A stretch of 31,564 bases of DNA, from the IMG/VR virus record IMGVR_UViG_3300040808_001336, positions 1 through 31,564 of that record. One strand, given 5' to 3'. The stretch's first letter is position 1. Every line of letters begins with the position of its first letter. Of the stretch, positions 1 through 7,256 are shown in pieces. Both the position numbers and the translations under genes were made by a program. Source of the DNA: a virus. Under the pieces are notes generated by a model, which saw only the letters and a list, made by a program, of their open reading frames with translations, did no database searches and was not told the DNA's origin.

Positions 1-658
1 ACACTCTCAGTTGTATTCTAGGACTAGTAATTTCAGTAGTACAATGTGGCATTGCGTCATTAAAATACCAGCACTTATATTTGCTTTCGTTTACTGTTTG
101 CAATCCCTCAGGAGTCCTGTACTGTAAATTGCCGTTGCCGTCGCTTACATTAAGTGTTATAGATACCCCGCCCTTTTTAAAATATTTGATGTTATCTCTT
201 AACGAAGAATCAACATGCACAATACCTTTACTAGGAGGAGTTTGACCTACAAGTCTAACACAACTAATATACGATAACCCCAATGCCTCTACTACTTTTT
301 TAATACTACTAGGTGTTGTTTCCTTCCACTTCCAAGCAGTATCATATACATGCCAAACAGGGCGTCTACCTTCAGGAGTATCTACAAAACTAGAATCGTA
401 TGTTTCTTCTACACCAGGCAAGTATGTAAAATTGTAAGTTACAAACGTATTATATTTGCCTTCGATTTTGTTACCGCTATCGTCATAGTGTACAACGTCA
501 TCGTAATTATCAAAGAAACCATCTTGATCGTACTTACTGCGGCCATTATTGTAAATAACTGTAGCAAGAAAACTTTTATCAAAGATTTCCATTTGCATTA
601 AGTCTTTATAGAGTTCTTCTTGATTAAAATCAAAATCAATGGGCGTAAAGTGTTCCAT
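1..658 (-). CDS. Fe(II)/2-oxoglutarate oxygenase-like protein, C-terminus cut by window edge
   Basis: Open reading frame running off the left edge; 219 complete codons are visible from an ATG at 658. The pattern H148-x-D150, a lone H205 and R214 (in SPRIQLRV) is the metal triad plus co-substrate arginine of Fe(II)/2-oxoglutarate oxygenases. The surrounding text (GIVHVDSSLRDN, then CWYFNDAMPHCTTEI) recalls the aspartyl/asparaginyl beta-hydroxylase branch. Likely role is hydroxylation of an unknown substrate. No good ribosome site precedes 658; an in-frame ATG at 703 would overlap the divergent gene at 688 and also lacks one, so the start is uncertain. It is transcribed away from the PP-loop gene with only 29 bases between them. 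The family call is fairly secure; the substrate is unknown. Confidence 0.68.
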   Translation of the reverse strand, partial: MEHFTPIDFDFNQEELYKDLMQMEIFDKSFLATVIYNNGRSKYDQDGFFDNYDDVVHYDDSGNKIEGKYNTFVTYNFTYLPGVEETYDSSFVDTPEGRRPVWHVYDTAWKWKETTPSSIKKVVEALGLSYISCVRLVGQTPPSKGIVHVDSSLRDNIKYFKKGGVSITLNVSDGNGNLQYRTPEGLQTVNESKYKCWYFNDAMPHCTTEITSPRIQLRV

Positions 659-687
659 AAAGTATTTATTAGGAAGGATCTTGCATA

Positions 688-1551
688 ATGGTATCTTTGA
701 CATATAACAATTATTTTACTACATCCGGCACTGGAAAAGATTGGTCAATAAATTTTAAAAAATGTACTAAAAAGATTATAGAAGATTACCATAAAGAACT
801 AATAAATGCAGCTCATATAATACACGAGCAAGCTGATTCAAAATTAGTTTTGCTTTTTAGCGGCGGACTAGACGGAGAGTTTATGCTCAATATTTTCCGT
901 ACAGCCAAAATTCCTTTTGATACAGCAATTATTAGTTACGGAAAATATAATGCACATGATACAGAGTATGCATTTAGCTATTGCAATGATCACAATATTA
1001 AACCTATAATAGTAGATATAGATATAGAAGATTTTATAAAAAGCGGAAAACTTTTAGATATTGCAACAAAAGCAAATTGTAATGCTTACCAAATGCCTAG
1101 CATAATGTACGGACTATCTAAATTAGAAGGAACACTTGTAATGGCAAATGGTGAACCTTATATTAAAAATTATGACGGTGTTTGGAAATATCAAGAAACA
1201 GAACACGTTAACAGTTATATGAAATGGTATACTGATAACAGTATTGACGGAACACCTGATTTTTTACGATATACACCTGAAACAACTGTTGCATTTATCA
1301 AAGAACCTAGAGTACAAGAATTAGTTGCTAACAAGCATCCTGGAAAATTAAGCACAAGAACTAGTAAACATTTAATATATTCTAAAAATTATACTTTTGT
1401 GCCACGGCCTAAATACACAGGTTGGGAACTATTAGAAAAGACTCCGTTTTTTGAAAACGAAGTCTTAAAAGAATTTGAAAGACTAAAAGATAAAAATAAC
1501 GGAGTATATGAAATTGAAAGTAAAAAACTTTTAGAATTACTCTGTTCCTAG
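688..1551 (+). CDS. PP-loop ATP-pyrophosphatase domain protein (asparagine-synthase-like)
   Basis: Protein of 287 residues. Residues 53-64 read LVLLFSGGLDGE, a PP-loop nucleotide-binding motif (SGGxDS) of the alpha-type ATP pyrophosphatases, with the usual final Ser replaced by Gly63. Such domains adenylate a carboxyl or carbonyl group before amide or thio transfer (asparagine synthase, QueC, NAD synthase families). The layout after the loop looks most like the synthase half of asparagine-synthase-related proteins. There is no N-terminal glutaminase domain, and I see no cysteine cluster of the QueC type, so QueC is unlikely. AGGAAGGA lies 9 bases before the ATG. Its 3' end overlaps the convergent gene at 1537 by 15 bases. 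The substrate is unknown; it may serve the neighbouring biosynthetic operon. Confidence 0.72.
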   Translation: MVSLTYNNYFTTSGTGKDWSINFKKCTKKIIEDYHKELINAAHIIHEQADSKLVLLFSGGLDGEFMLNIFRTAKIPFDTAIISYGKYNAHDTEYAFSYCNDHNIKPIIVDIDIEDFIKSGKLLDIATKANCNAYQMPSIMYGLSKLEGTLVMANGEPYIKNYDGVWKYQETEHVNSYMKWYTDNSIDGTPDFLRYTPETTVAFIKEPRVQELVANKHPGKLSTRTSKHLIYSKNYTFVPRPKYTGWELLEKTPFFENEVLKEFERLKDKNNGVYEIESKKLLELLCS

Positions 1552-1914
1552 TAAAGAGTCTACTCTGTTATTAGGAATAAATGTTTCGTCGTATTGTGCT
1601 GCAAGATCTGCAAACTGCTCAAATGTTAAATCTTCATCAACTGATTTATCAAACATTTCAAGAGATTCTAATACAGCTTTAGCTGGAGAAAAATTAGTTA
1701 ATGCATCTTCAGAATCAAATATGTATAACAAATGGCATTTATCGTTATCTAGATAATAGTGTTTGAACCAAATGTCGCCGTTTTCACTTAAACTTTTAAT
1801 AGTTGATCCTAGTGTAATAAGGTCTGCATCACTAATAGTGTCTATTACACTGTTGTGAAACTCTTCGATATTTGTAATAGTACTATTTGATAACGTGACA
1901 GTAAGTTTTTTCAT
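1537..1914 (-). CDS. Hypothetical acidic protein
   Basis: A 125-residue protein that I do not recognise. It is acidic, with Ser/Thr-rich N-terminal beta-like segments (KLTVTLSNSTITNIEEFH) and a middle part containing IWFKHYYLDNDKCHLLYIFDS. There is no signal peptide or membrane segment. A clear AGGAG ribosome site lies shortly before the ATG at 1914, and an ATAAATA-containing stretch lies 19 bases before the start. The last 15 bases overlap the end of the plus-strand PP-loop gene. It is divergent from the oxygenase gene at 1955. Confidence 0.65.
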   Translation of the reverse strand: MKKLTVTLSNSTITNIEEFHNSVIDTISDADLITLGSTIKSLSENGDIWFKHYYLDNDKCHLLYIFDSEDALTNFSPAKAVLESLEMFDKSVDEDLTFEQFADLAAQYDETFIPNNRVDSLLGTE

Positions 1915-1949
1915 AATGTATCTCCTCTATAATATTTATCTGATAAGTA

Positions 1950-1979
1950 TCTATATGGAAAAATATTTTTTATTGTCAA
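1950..1979 (-). promoter_or_regulatory. Possible sigma70-type promoter before the 1537-1914 gene
   Basis: On the minus strand TTGACA (1979-1974) is followed after 18 bases by TATAGA (1955-1950), matching four of six -10 positions. It would fire towards the gene starting at 1914. The spacer is slightly long, the region is AT-rich, and the -35 lies inside the coding start of the divergent oxygenase gene, so chance is quite possible. Confidence 0.3.
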
Positions 1980-2524
1980 ACTTAGAAACAACAGAATCAT
2001 GTAACTCGTTAATCGAGTTTGTTAAATCTTATGATCAGTGGGAGTTCTATGGGCAAGGTCGTTTTACAATTTATATGGGATTCCCTCCTAAAGATATTGT
2101 TAGACCTATTACAACCCAATTTAAAAATCCTGATGATTTATTTTTTAAAACAGAATTAAATTTAGTAAAAGCAATGGGCATAGTTCCGCCCCACACAGAT
2201 CATCATAGATATGTTACTATCAACATTCCTTTAAAAGGAGATTTCAAAAATAGTTACCTTGATCTTTATACTCCTGCTGAAGGAATTTCAGCATCGTCTT
2301 TAAACCATAATTCTTCAAATTATGGCGGCGGACAATTTTATCCCTCTGCAAATCTAAGCAAGCAAATTAATTATGAAGATCCTATATGCTTTGATACACA
2401 AGAAATTCATGGTGTTACAAACGCAACTTTTGAAGATAGATTTATATTAACGCTTAGTTTTAGAGAAAACTATAAATTTGATCAAGTTAAGGAAATGTAT
2501 GATAATGGCGAACTCCTGTTATAA
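1955..2524 (+). CDS. Fe(II)/2-oxoglutarate oxygenase, HTD type (paralogue of 9133-9726)
   Basis: With the ATG at 1955 the protein has 189 residues. H80-T-D82, H152 and R162 give the facial triad and 2-oxoglutarate-binding arginine (PPHTDHHRYVTINIPLKG; PICFDTQEIHGVTN; FEDRFILTLSF). The same skeleton, including NIPxxGxF and TPICxxTxxxH-like blocks, recurs in the protein at 9133-9726, so the two are paralogues. The role is presumably hydroxylation of a small molecule or protein side chain; the substrate is unknown. An upstream in-frame ATG at 1895 would extend into the divergent gene and add a hydrophobic leader unlike the family, so 1955 was chosen, although its ribosome site is poor. The 3' end overlaps the next gene by 26 bases. 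Confidence 0.75.
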   Translation: MEKYFLLSNLETTESCNSLIEFVKSYDQWEFYGQGRFTIYMGFPPKDIVRPITTQFKNPDDLFFKTELNLVKAMGIVPPHTDHHRYVTINIPLKGDFKNSYLDLYTPAEGISASSLNHNSSNYGGGQFYPSANLSKQINYEDPICFDTQEIHGVTNATFEDRFILTLSFRENYKFDQVKEMYDNGELLL

Positions 2525-3230
2525 AGTTAAAGGTTACACACACTTAACTCAGGTATTTGATCCTAAAATTATAAAAAAAGAAGCAACTGAATTAAAGTCT
2601 ATTAAAAGCGATAATTTTACTTACGAAGACGACGGTACTATTCGTAGTCTTTTTGCTCCTCACTGGTATAGTAATAAAGTAAGAGATTTTGTATACAACA
2701 ATCCTGTAATAGACACTGTAAAAAAGATTTTAGGAAACGACATTTACGTACACCAAGTTCATTTTAATTACAAGTCTGCACATTCTGGCGGCGAATTTGC
2801 TTGGCATAGCGACTATACTTTTTGGGAAGCACACGATGGTATGAAGTCTCCTGATGCAATAAGCGTACTTTTTTTGTTAGATGATATGACAGAAAATAAC
2901 GGTCCATTGCAGTTGTTAGAAAAAAGCCATAACAATTTTGTAAAAAAACAAGACGAAAGTGCTTGGACTATCAATCATGATTCTTCAGAAACTGACGGTA
3001 TGATAACAGAAGAAATGGTGTCTAAGACGCAATATAAGCGTCATACAGTGCTTGCCAAAGCAGGTGATGTTGTACTAATGCATGCAAACACATGGCATAC
3101 TAGCGGCCCTAATACAAGTGATTTTGATAGAAATATTTTGTTTGTGTGTTACAACAGACTTGATAATAAAACAACAAAGGAAACTAGGCCTAAACATATT
3201 GTACTAAGAGATTTTATGCTTGTTCCTTAG
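2499..3230 (+). CDS. PhyH-family dioxygenase, ectoine-hydroxylase-like
   Basis: A 243-residue protein. H103-S-D105, H200 and R211 form the non-haem iron and 2-oxoglutarate site. The block around 102-116 (WHSDYTFWEAHDGM), followed by NNGPLQLLEKSH and RNILFVCYN, closely resembles ectoine 5-hydroxylase (EctD) within the phytanoyl-CoA dioxygenase family. Expected chemistry is Fe(II)/2OG-dependent hydroxylation of a small polar compound. That the substrate is ectoine is not shown; no ectABC genes are near. ATG at 2499 was chosen because AAGGA lies 5 bases upstream; a TTG at 2478 is also in frame. The last 27 bases overlap the convergent ATP-grasp gene. Confidence 0.82.
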   Translation: MIMANSCYKVKGYTHLTQVFDPKIIKKEATELKSIKSDNFTYEDDGTIRSLFAPHWYSNKVRDFVYNNPVIDTVKKILGNDIYVHQVHFNYKSAHSGGEFAWHSDYTFWEAHDGMKSPDAISVLFLLDDMTENNGPLQLLEKSHNNFVKKQDESAWTINHDSSETDGMITEEMVSKTQYKRHTVLAKAGDVVLMHANTWHTSGPNTSDFDRNILFVCYNRLDNKTTKETRPKHIVLRDFMLVP

Positions 3231-4355
3231 TACAATATTTTGAGCAACAGACTGCCATTTTTCTTCTGCTGTTGTAAGATAGTCGGCTGTGGTAACAGCA
3301 TAGCCTTTAAACGGCATTAATAAATCCATTCTAGTCATATACGATATTTCACTAGGTAGTTTTAATTCTACTGCTGTTTCTTTATCTCCAGTAAAATCAA
3401 CATCGTACTCGCCTTTTGGAAAATCAAAATATCTATAAACAACAGATTTTTTACAATTAACTTTTGATTTATTTTTGTATAGGATACTATCTAATACAAG
3501 CTCGTTATAATTGATATTTGCACTATATTTTACTAAAACCTGTGCGCTTACACTTAATCTAGGACTAAAATCAACTAACACGAATTCACCGTCACTGTAT
3601 ATAAAATCAGCCATCCACGCACAAGTATCTAACTCTAATGCATCTACAAATTTTTGCATCAATTCTTTTATAACAATATCAATATCAAAGTTAGGCGCAA
3701 ATACAAATCCTGTTTCTGCTCTGTAAGGTAATTCACTCATTTCTATATTATATGTGCAATCGACTATCAATTCTCCGTCTGCGATGCGTCCTGCACTACT
3801 TACTGTTACGCCTTCTATAAAATCTTGAAAGATGTAGTGTTTACCTAGATCGTTATATTGTATATCTTCACCCGATGCAAAAAAGAAATATTCACTATAA
3901 TCGTTAAGTACTTTTATACCTATACTTCCAGTGCCGTTTACAGGTTTAGCAATAAGCGGATATCTAGCTTTTTTAATATCGGTATACGTCCGTGGAACAG
4001 AAATGCCCACCGAACGTGCTACTTCTGTGTAATTTTTTTTACTAGAAAGTATTTCTGATTGTTTATCAGTAAATCCTAATTTTTTATACAAGTATGGAAA
4101 CATCATATCATTATATAAAGGAAATATAACATCGATATTTTTATCTTTTATGACGTTGTTTATTCCCCTTGCTAAGTCTCCTCTTTCTACTTCATAAATG
4201 TCTACGTTTTCTATTATGTTATGATGTATAGGAGTTGCAGTTTTTCTTGAAAAATCGTTACCTAATGCTCTCCACGAATAAAGGTTATGGTCTGATAGTT
4301 CTTCAACTGCATAGCGTAAGTTACCTGATTGGTAGTTTAAAAGTATATTAGCCAT
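3204..4355 (-). CDS. ATP-grasp family ligase
   Basis: A 383-residue protein with the carbamoyl-phosphate-synthase-like ATP-grasp layout. It has an N-terminal pre-ATP domain (1-110), then YPLIAKPVNGTGSIGIKVL at 132-150 supplying the ATP-binding lysine K137 and a glycine-rich loop. It also has IFQDFIEGVTVSS (adenine side) and FVLVDFSPRLSVSA near 258-271 in place of the usual E-x-NPR metal motif, with Asp for Glu and Ser for Asn. These enzymes join a carboxylate to an amine through an acyl-phosphate, making peptide or amide bonds. It is the last gene of the overlapping run that starts with panD, and its start overlaps the previous gene by 8 bases. It is the obvious candidate for the condensing step of that pathway; substrates are unknown. 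Confidence 0.8.
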   Translation of the reverse strand: MANILLNYQSGNLRYAVEELSDHNLYSWRALGNDFSRKTATPIHHNIIENVDIYEVERGDLARGINNVIKDKNIDVIFPLYNDMMFPYLYKKLGFTDKQSEILSSKKNYTEVARSVGISVPRTYTDIKKARYPLIAKPVNGTGSIGIKVLNDYSEYFFFASGEDIQYNDLGKHYIFQDFIEGVTVSSAGRIADGELIVDCTYNIEMSELPYRAETGFVFAPNFDIDIVIKELMQKFVDALELDTCAWMADFIYSDGEFVLVDFSPRLSVSAQVLVKYSANINYNELVLDSILYKNKSKVNCKKSVVYRYFDFPKGEYDVDFTGDKETAVELKLPSEISYMTRMDLLMPFKGYAVTTADYLTTAEEKWQSVAQNIVLRNKHKIS

Positions 4356-4959
4356 AAGTAATTGCGTCTTTCAAGTCAGTCGACATATAGTTTTGTTTTA
4401 AGCTAAGTTGTCGTATTGTTACATCGTACGGAACAGGATTCCATCCTAAGACTTTGTCATACAGTGTTATACCAGTTAATGTATTTTTTTTAATATATGC
4501 TCTATCAGCAATATGATATTTTTCGTCAACTACTTTAGCTAACATAATTCCGTAATGAGAAATATTATTATATTCAGAAAACTTGTTTTTATCTTTGATA
4601 CTAGCGTCTAACCTTTCAGATCTAGCATACCAATGACTCCATATACCTTGCTTTTCGTAGTAGTCGAGTATAAAGGTATAAAACTTTTTAAATATTTTTA
4701 TACTTTGAAATCCGTGTAGTCTATGATTGGTAATCATAGTATTATGAATAACCCACGGCATTGTACTAATATTATCAACAGCCATGCACATTTGAATTTT
4801 ATCGTCTATCACATATGCAAAAATATCTCGATCTTCTCTAATATAATCAATATTTTTCCAAAGAGGGTCTTGATGCAGATTTCTATATTGTATTTCAAAA
4901 TTTACAAAGTTGTAAAATAGATCTCTATGTTCTTCTGATAATTTAATAACCGTATTCAT
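4348..4959 (-). CDS. Hypothetical protein of the panD operon, possibly GNAT-like
   Basis: A 203-residue protein that I do not firmly recognise. It has alternating strand and helix character (FAYVIDDKIQMCMAVDNI, then IKIFKKFYTFILDYYEKQG). Such a layout can be seen in acyltransferases of the GNAT fold, but I cannot point to the acetyl-CoA loop. It is rich in aromatic residues and has no membrane segment. The start at 4959 overlaps the end of the radical SAM gene by 17 bases, and its end overlaps the ATP-grasp start by 8, so it is translationally coupled to both. Context suggests a dedicated enzyme or scaffold of the pathway. Confidence 0.6.
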   Translation of the reverse strand: MNTVIKLSEEHRDLFYNFVNFEIQYRNLHQDPLWKNIDYIREDRDIFAYVIDDKIQMCMAVDNISTMPWVIHNTMITNHRLHGFQSIKIFKKFYTFILDYYEKQGIWSHWYARSERLDASIKDKNKFSEYNNISHYGIMLAKVVDEKYHIADRAYIKKNTLTGITLYDKVLGWNPVPYDVTIRQLSLKQNYMSTDLKDAITYG

Positions 4960-5851
4960 TTAATTTTATGTGTTCCCAACAAGGTGCAATCATACCATCT
5001 TCCGTCAGACGTCCACGGTTTTTACTACCATTAATACCACTGTCGTTAAGATCATCTTCTTCATTCCAATTAATTAACCTAATATATACATTTCTATATT
5101 CAAATAAGTAACTTTCTCCGTAGTTGTTTGCTGTAATCTTGTTTGTTCCTGATTCAACTCTTTGTGCTTTGATTACGCTTTTAGAAATATTTAATTGCTG
5201 ACTTGCAATATTTACTAACTCTTGGAAGTCCATAGTATAACCTGCCATATATCTACCCAAGTCACCAATATTTTTTACTCTAAGAACTGGTTTTACTTTT
5301 GGTTTATATTTGTCTGCTAAATCTGCTACTATATCTGCTTGTCTTTTTAACGTATGCTCGTTTAATCCTTTAGCAATAATCGTTCCTGTATTAATTATGA
5401 AGCCTTTTGTTTTAAAACAATTTTCAAGTGCTTGCATTTTAAGTTCATGTGCATGACTGTGATTATCTAATTTTTCATATATATGCTTTTCGTCTGCGCC
5501 GTTCATACTAAGCAGAATCATACGTAGTCCTGCATTACGTAATTCTTGACAATATTTTAAACTTGCTAACTTCAGTCCGTTTGTTGTTACACTTGGTTTA
5601 TGACCATATTCTAATACTTTTGATATAATTTCTGGAAGATCTTTTCGTAGTGTAGGTTCTGCACCTATGAGCCTAATATATGCTCGTTCTGGTAATCTAC
5701 TTAAAACATCGTATAACATATTTTCGTTCATGTCTGGAATTGTTCTATTCGGCAAATAACAATTAAAACAATCCATATTACACCTATGTGTTAAGTCAAC
5801 AAAGATAACCTTAAAGTGGTTGTCTTCGGGTTTTACTTCGTAGTAATTCAT
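4943..5851 (-). CDS. Radical SAM enzyme (MoaA/PqqE-like)
   Basis: A 302-residue protein. FVDLTHRCNMDCFNCYLPNR carries the C24-x3-C28-x2-C31 motif that binds the SAM-cleaving 4Fe-4S cluster. It is followed by IRLIGAEPTLRKDL (the GGEP-like SAM contact) and SVTTNG. A further Cys291 sits in the last 15 residues (IAPCWEHIKLNEYGY), where some family members bind auxiliary clusters, but a full SPASM cysteine set is not evident. Radical SAM enzymes start difficult C-H chemistry on peptides or small molecules. ATG at 5851 overlaps the desaturase stop as ATGA, so the gene is coupled to it. The family is clear; the reaction is unknown. Confidence 0.85.
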   Translation of the reverse strand: MNYYEVKPEDNHFKVIFVDLTHRCNMDCFNCYLPNRTIPDMNENMLYDVLSRLPERAYIRLIGAEPTLRKDLPEIISKVLEYGHKPSVTTNGLKLASLKYCQELRNAGLRMILLSMNGADEKHIYEKLDNHSHAHELKMQALENCFKTKGFIINTGTIIAKGLNEHTLKRQADIVADLADKYKPKVKPVLRVKNIGDLGRYMAGYTMDFQELVNIASQQLNISKSVIKAQRVESGTNKITANNYGESYLFEYRNVYIRLINWNEEDDLNDSGINGSKNRGRLTEDGMIAPCWEHIKLNEYGY

Positions 5852-6567
5852 ATACGGTCCTTTTTTAAAAGCCAGATGATCGGAGCCATTGGATCATATT
5901 TTCCAAATCGCCAACTTTTAGTATTATTATGATGATTCAAATGATAGCTTTCGCCACTTGTAATTAAATTTAATAACGGAATGTTATTTGGTTTACCTTT
6001 CCAATGATTAATGCTATTAACTATGCCAGTAGCATAAAATACATAAACTGCAGGTATAGAGTATAAGTATGCGGTCCACACCGGTCCTAAACTTATTATT
6101 AAAAAACTTATAAACAATAATAGTATTATAAAGTAATGTTTATGTTGCAGCTTTAATAAATTGTTAGATAGTAATGATTTAACAAACATAGGCTTAATGT
6201 CATATCTACTCCATACATGAAATAGTGTCCTTAATTTACCATTGTACTTTGGACTATGAGGGTCTTTGTCAGTGTCGCTATTTGCATGATGTTCTCGATG
6301 AATACCGACCCAAGTAATAGCACTACCTACACTACATAATGTGCCTATGAACAAAGTTATAACTTCTGCAACTTTGTTTAGTTCAAATCCTCTATGTGCA
6401 TAGTATCGATGATAGCCTATACTAATACCTATTCCGCCAAATATGAACCCTATTAAATAAGATAGCAATAATAGATCAAAAGAAAATGCTGTATAAACAG
6501 CATATAGTCCTAAAATATGGTTAAAAATTAATAAACTTCTAATTTTAAAATTTGTACTTAGATCCAA
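5848..6567 (-). CDS. Membrane fatty-acid desaturase / di-iron hydroxylase
   Basis: A 239-residue membrane protein with the three histidine boxes of the acyl-CoA/lipid desaturase family: H53RYYAH58, H90REHH94 and GESYH209LNHH213, plus NSINH at 184-188. Hydrophobic stretches near 12-50, 66-90, 145-160 and 162-185 would form the membrane helices. The layout matches bacterial delta-9 desaturases, which are somewhat longer. Activity would be O2-dependent desaturation or hydroxylation of an acyl chain in the host membrane, needing an external electron donor. A TTG at 6567 is preferred because GGAGGA lies 7 bases before it; the longer frame would begin at another TTG at 6582, with that ribosome site inside it. 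It overlaps the genes on both sides. Confidence 0.85.
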   Translation of the reverse strand: MDLSTNFKIRSLLIFNHILGLYAVYTAFSFDLLLLSYLIGFIFGGIGISIGYHRYYAHRGFELNKVAEVITLFIGTLCSVGSAITWVGIHREHHANSDTDKDPHSPKYNGKLRTLFHVWSRYDIKPMFVKSLLSNNLLKLQHKHYFIILLLFISFLIISLGPVWTAYLYSIPAVYVFYATGIVNSINHWKGKPNNIPLLNLITSGESYHLNHHNNTKSWRFGKYDPMAPIIWLLKKDRI

Positions 6568-7256
6568 AATTGAATCCTCCAAAGTTCTCTTTCGCCTTCA
6601 AATGCGTGTCGTCTGTGCATAACTCGAATGTTATCGTAGATAAGAATATCATTTTCTTTCCAATGATGTCTGTAAATTGGCTGCTGTTCGCAGTGCTTTA
6701 CATACTTACTTATATCTAAATTTGACTGTAATGTACCAGGACTAATATACATTACAGTATCTCCTGTGACATGATGCTTGTGAGCAAAACTTCTAGTAAC
6801 TTTTGCTTTTTCTAATATCTTAAGCATTCTTGGAGTAAAACAAGTTTCGTGTAAGTATTGTGGGGGGAAGTAGTCACCTTGTAAATTTTCTAATTCTTCT
6901 TTATATTCATAAGAGTCATATGCCAAACGCATGTCAACAAAGTCTGTAGTGCTTAGGTGCCCGTTTTTTTGATTGTATAAAATTGTACCAAAATAATTGC
7001 CTTCGCCATAACTCCAATCATTGTGCCAATCAACATCATCATTACTAAACAACCCTTTGTCGCTTACGTATTGTACATGACGCTCTTTGTCTAGAGTGTG
7101 ACGTTTAGCAATTAAAGGCTTGCCCAGCATTCTCCCTATATTTTTAAATTCTTCTAAAGTGAGAGGGGCGTCACAGCTTAGATGTATAAGTCCGTGTTCG
7201 AGTAATTCTTTTTTAATATCGTATTGATCTATATCATTGATATTAAATCTAATCAA
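6558..7256 (-). CDS. TauD/TfdA-family Fe(II)/2OG dioxygenase, first copy
   Basis: A 232-residue protein. DVDWH78-N-D80 with the distal H214 (RVMHRRHAFEG) and arginines at 223/227 gives the TauD/TfdA metal and co-substrate site. The layout, with a first helix-rich third, then KRHTLDKERHVQYVSD and the WHND block, is standard for clavaminate-synthase-like enzymes. The start is a TTG with GGAG 8 bases upstream; it overlaps the end of the preceding TauD gene by 8 bases. The chemistry expected is hydroxylation, desaturation or oxidative cleavage of an amino-acid-like substrate. Unlike its neighbour, all metal ligands are intact. Confidence 0.8.
   Translation of the reverse strand: MIRFNINDIDQYDIKKELLEHGLIHLSCDAPLTLEEFKNIGRMLGKPLIAKRHTLDKERHVQYVSDKGLFSNDDVDWHNDWSYGEGNYFGTILYNQKNGHLSTTDFVDMRLAYDSYEYKEELENLQGDYFPPQYLHETCFTPRMLKILEKAKVTRSFAHKHHVTGDTVMYISPGTLQSNLDISKYVKHCEQQPIYRHHWKENDILIYDNIRVMHRRHAFEGERELWRIQFWI

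Noticed and set aside
350-601. 83-residue plus-strand frame in the first 700 bases
   Set aside because: It is antisense to the partial oxygenase gene, whose motifs are clear on the minus strand; the plus frame is low-complexity and has no ribosome site.
688-1551. The PP-loop protein as the missing QueC of the 7-deazaguanine route
   Set aside because: It has the PP-loop but not the C-terminal cysteine cluster of QueC, lies 17 kb from the other genes, and looks more like the asparagine-synthase group.
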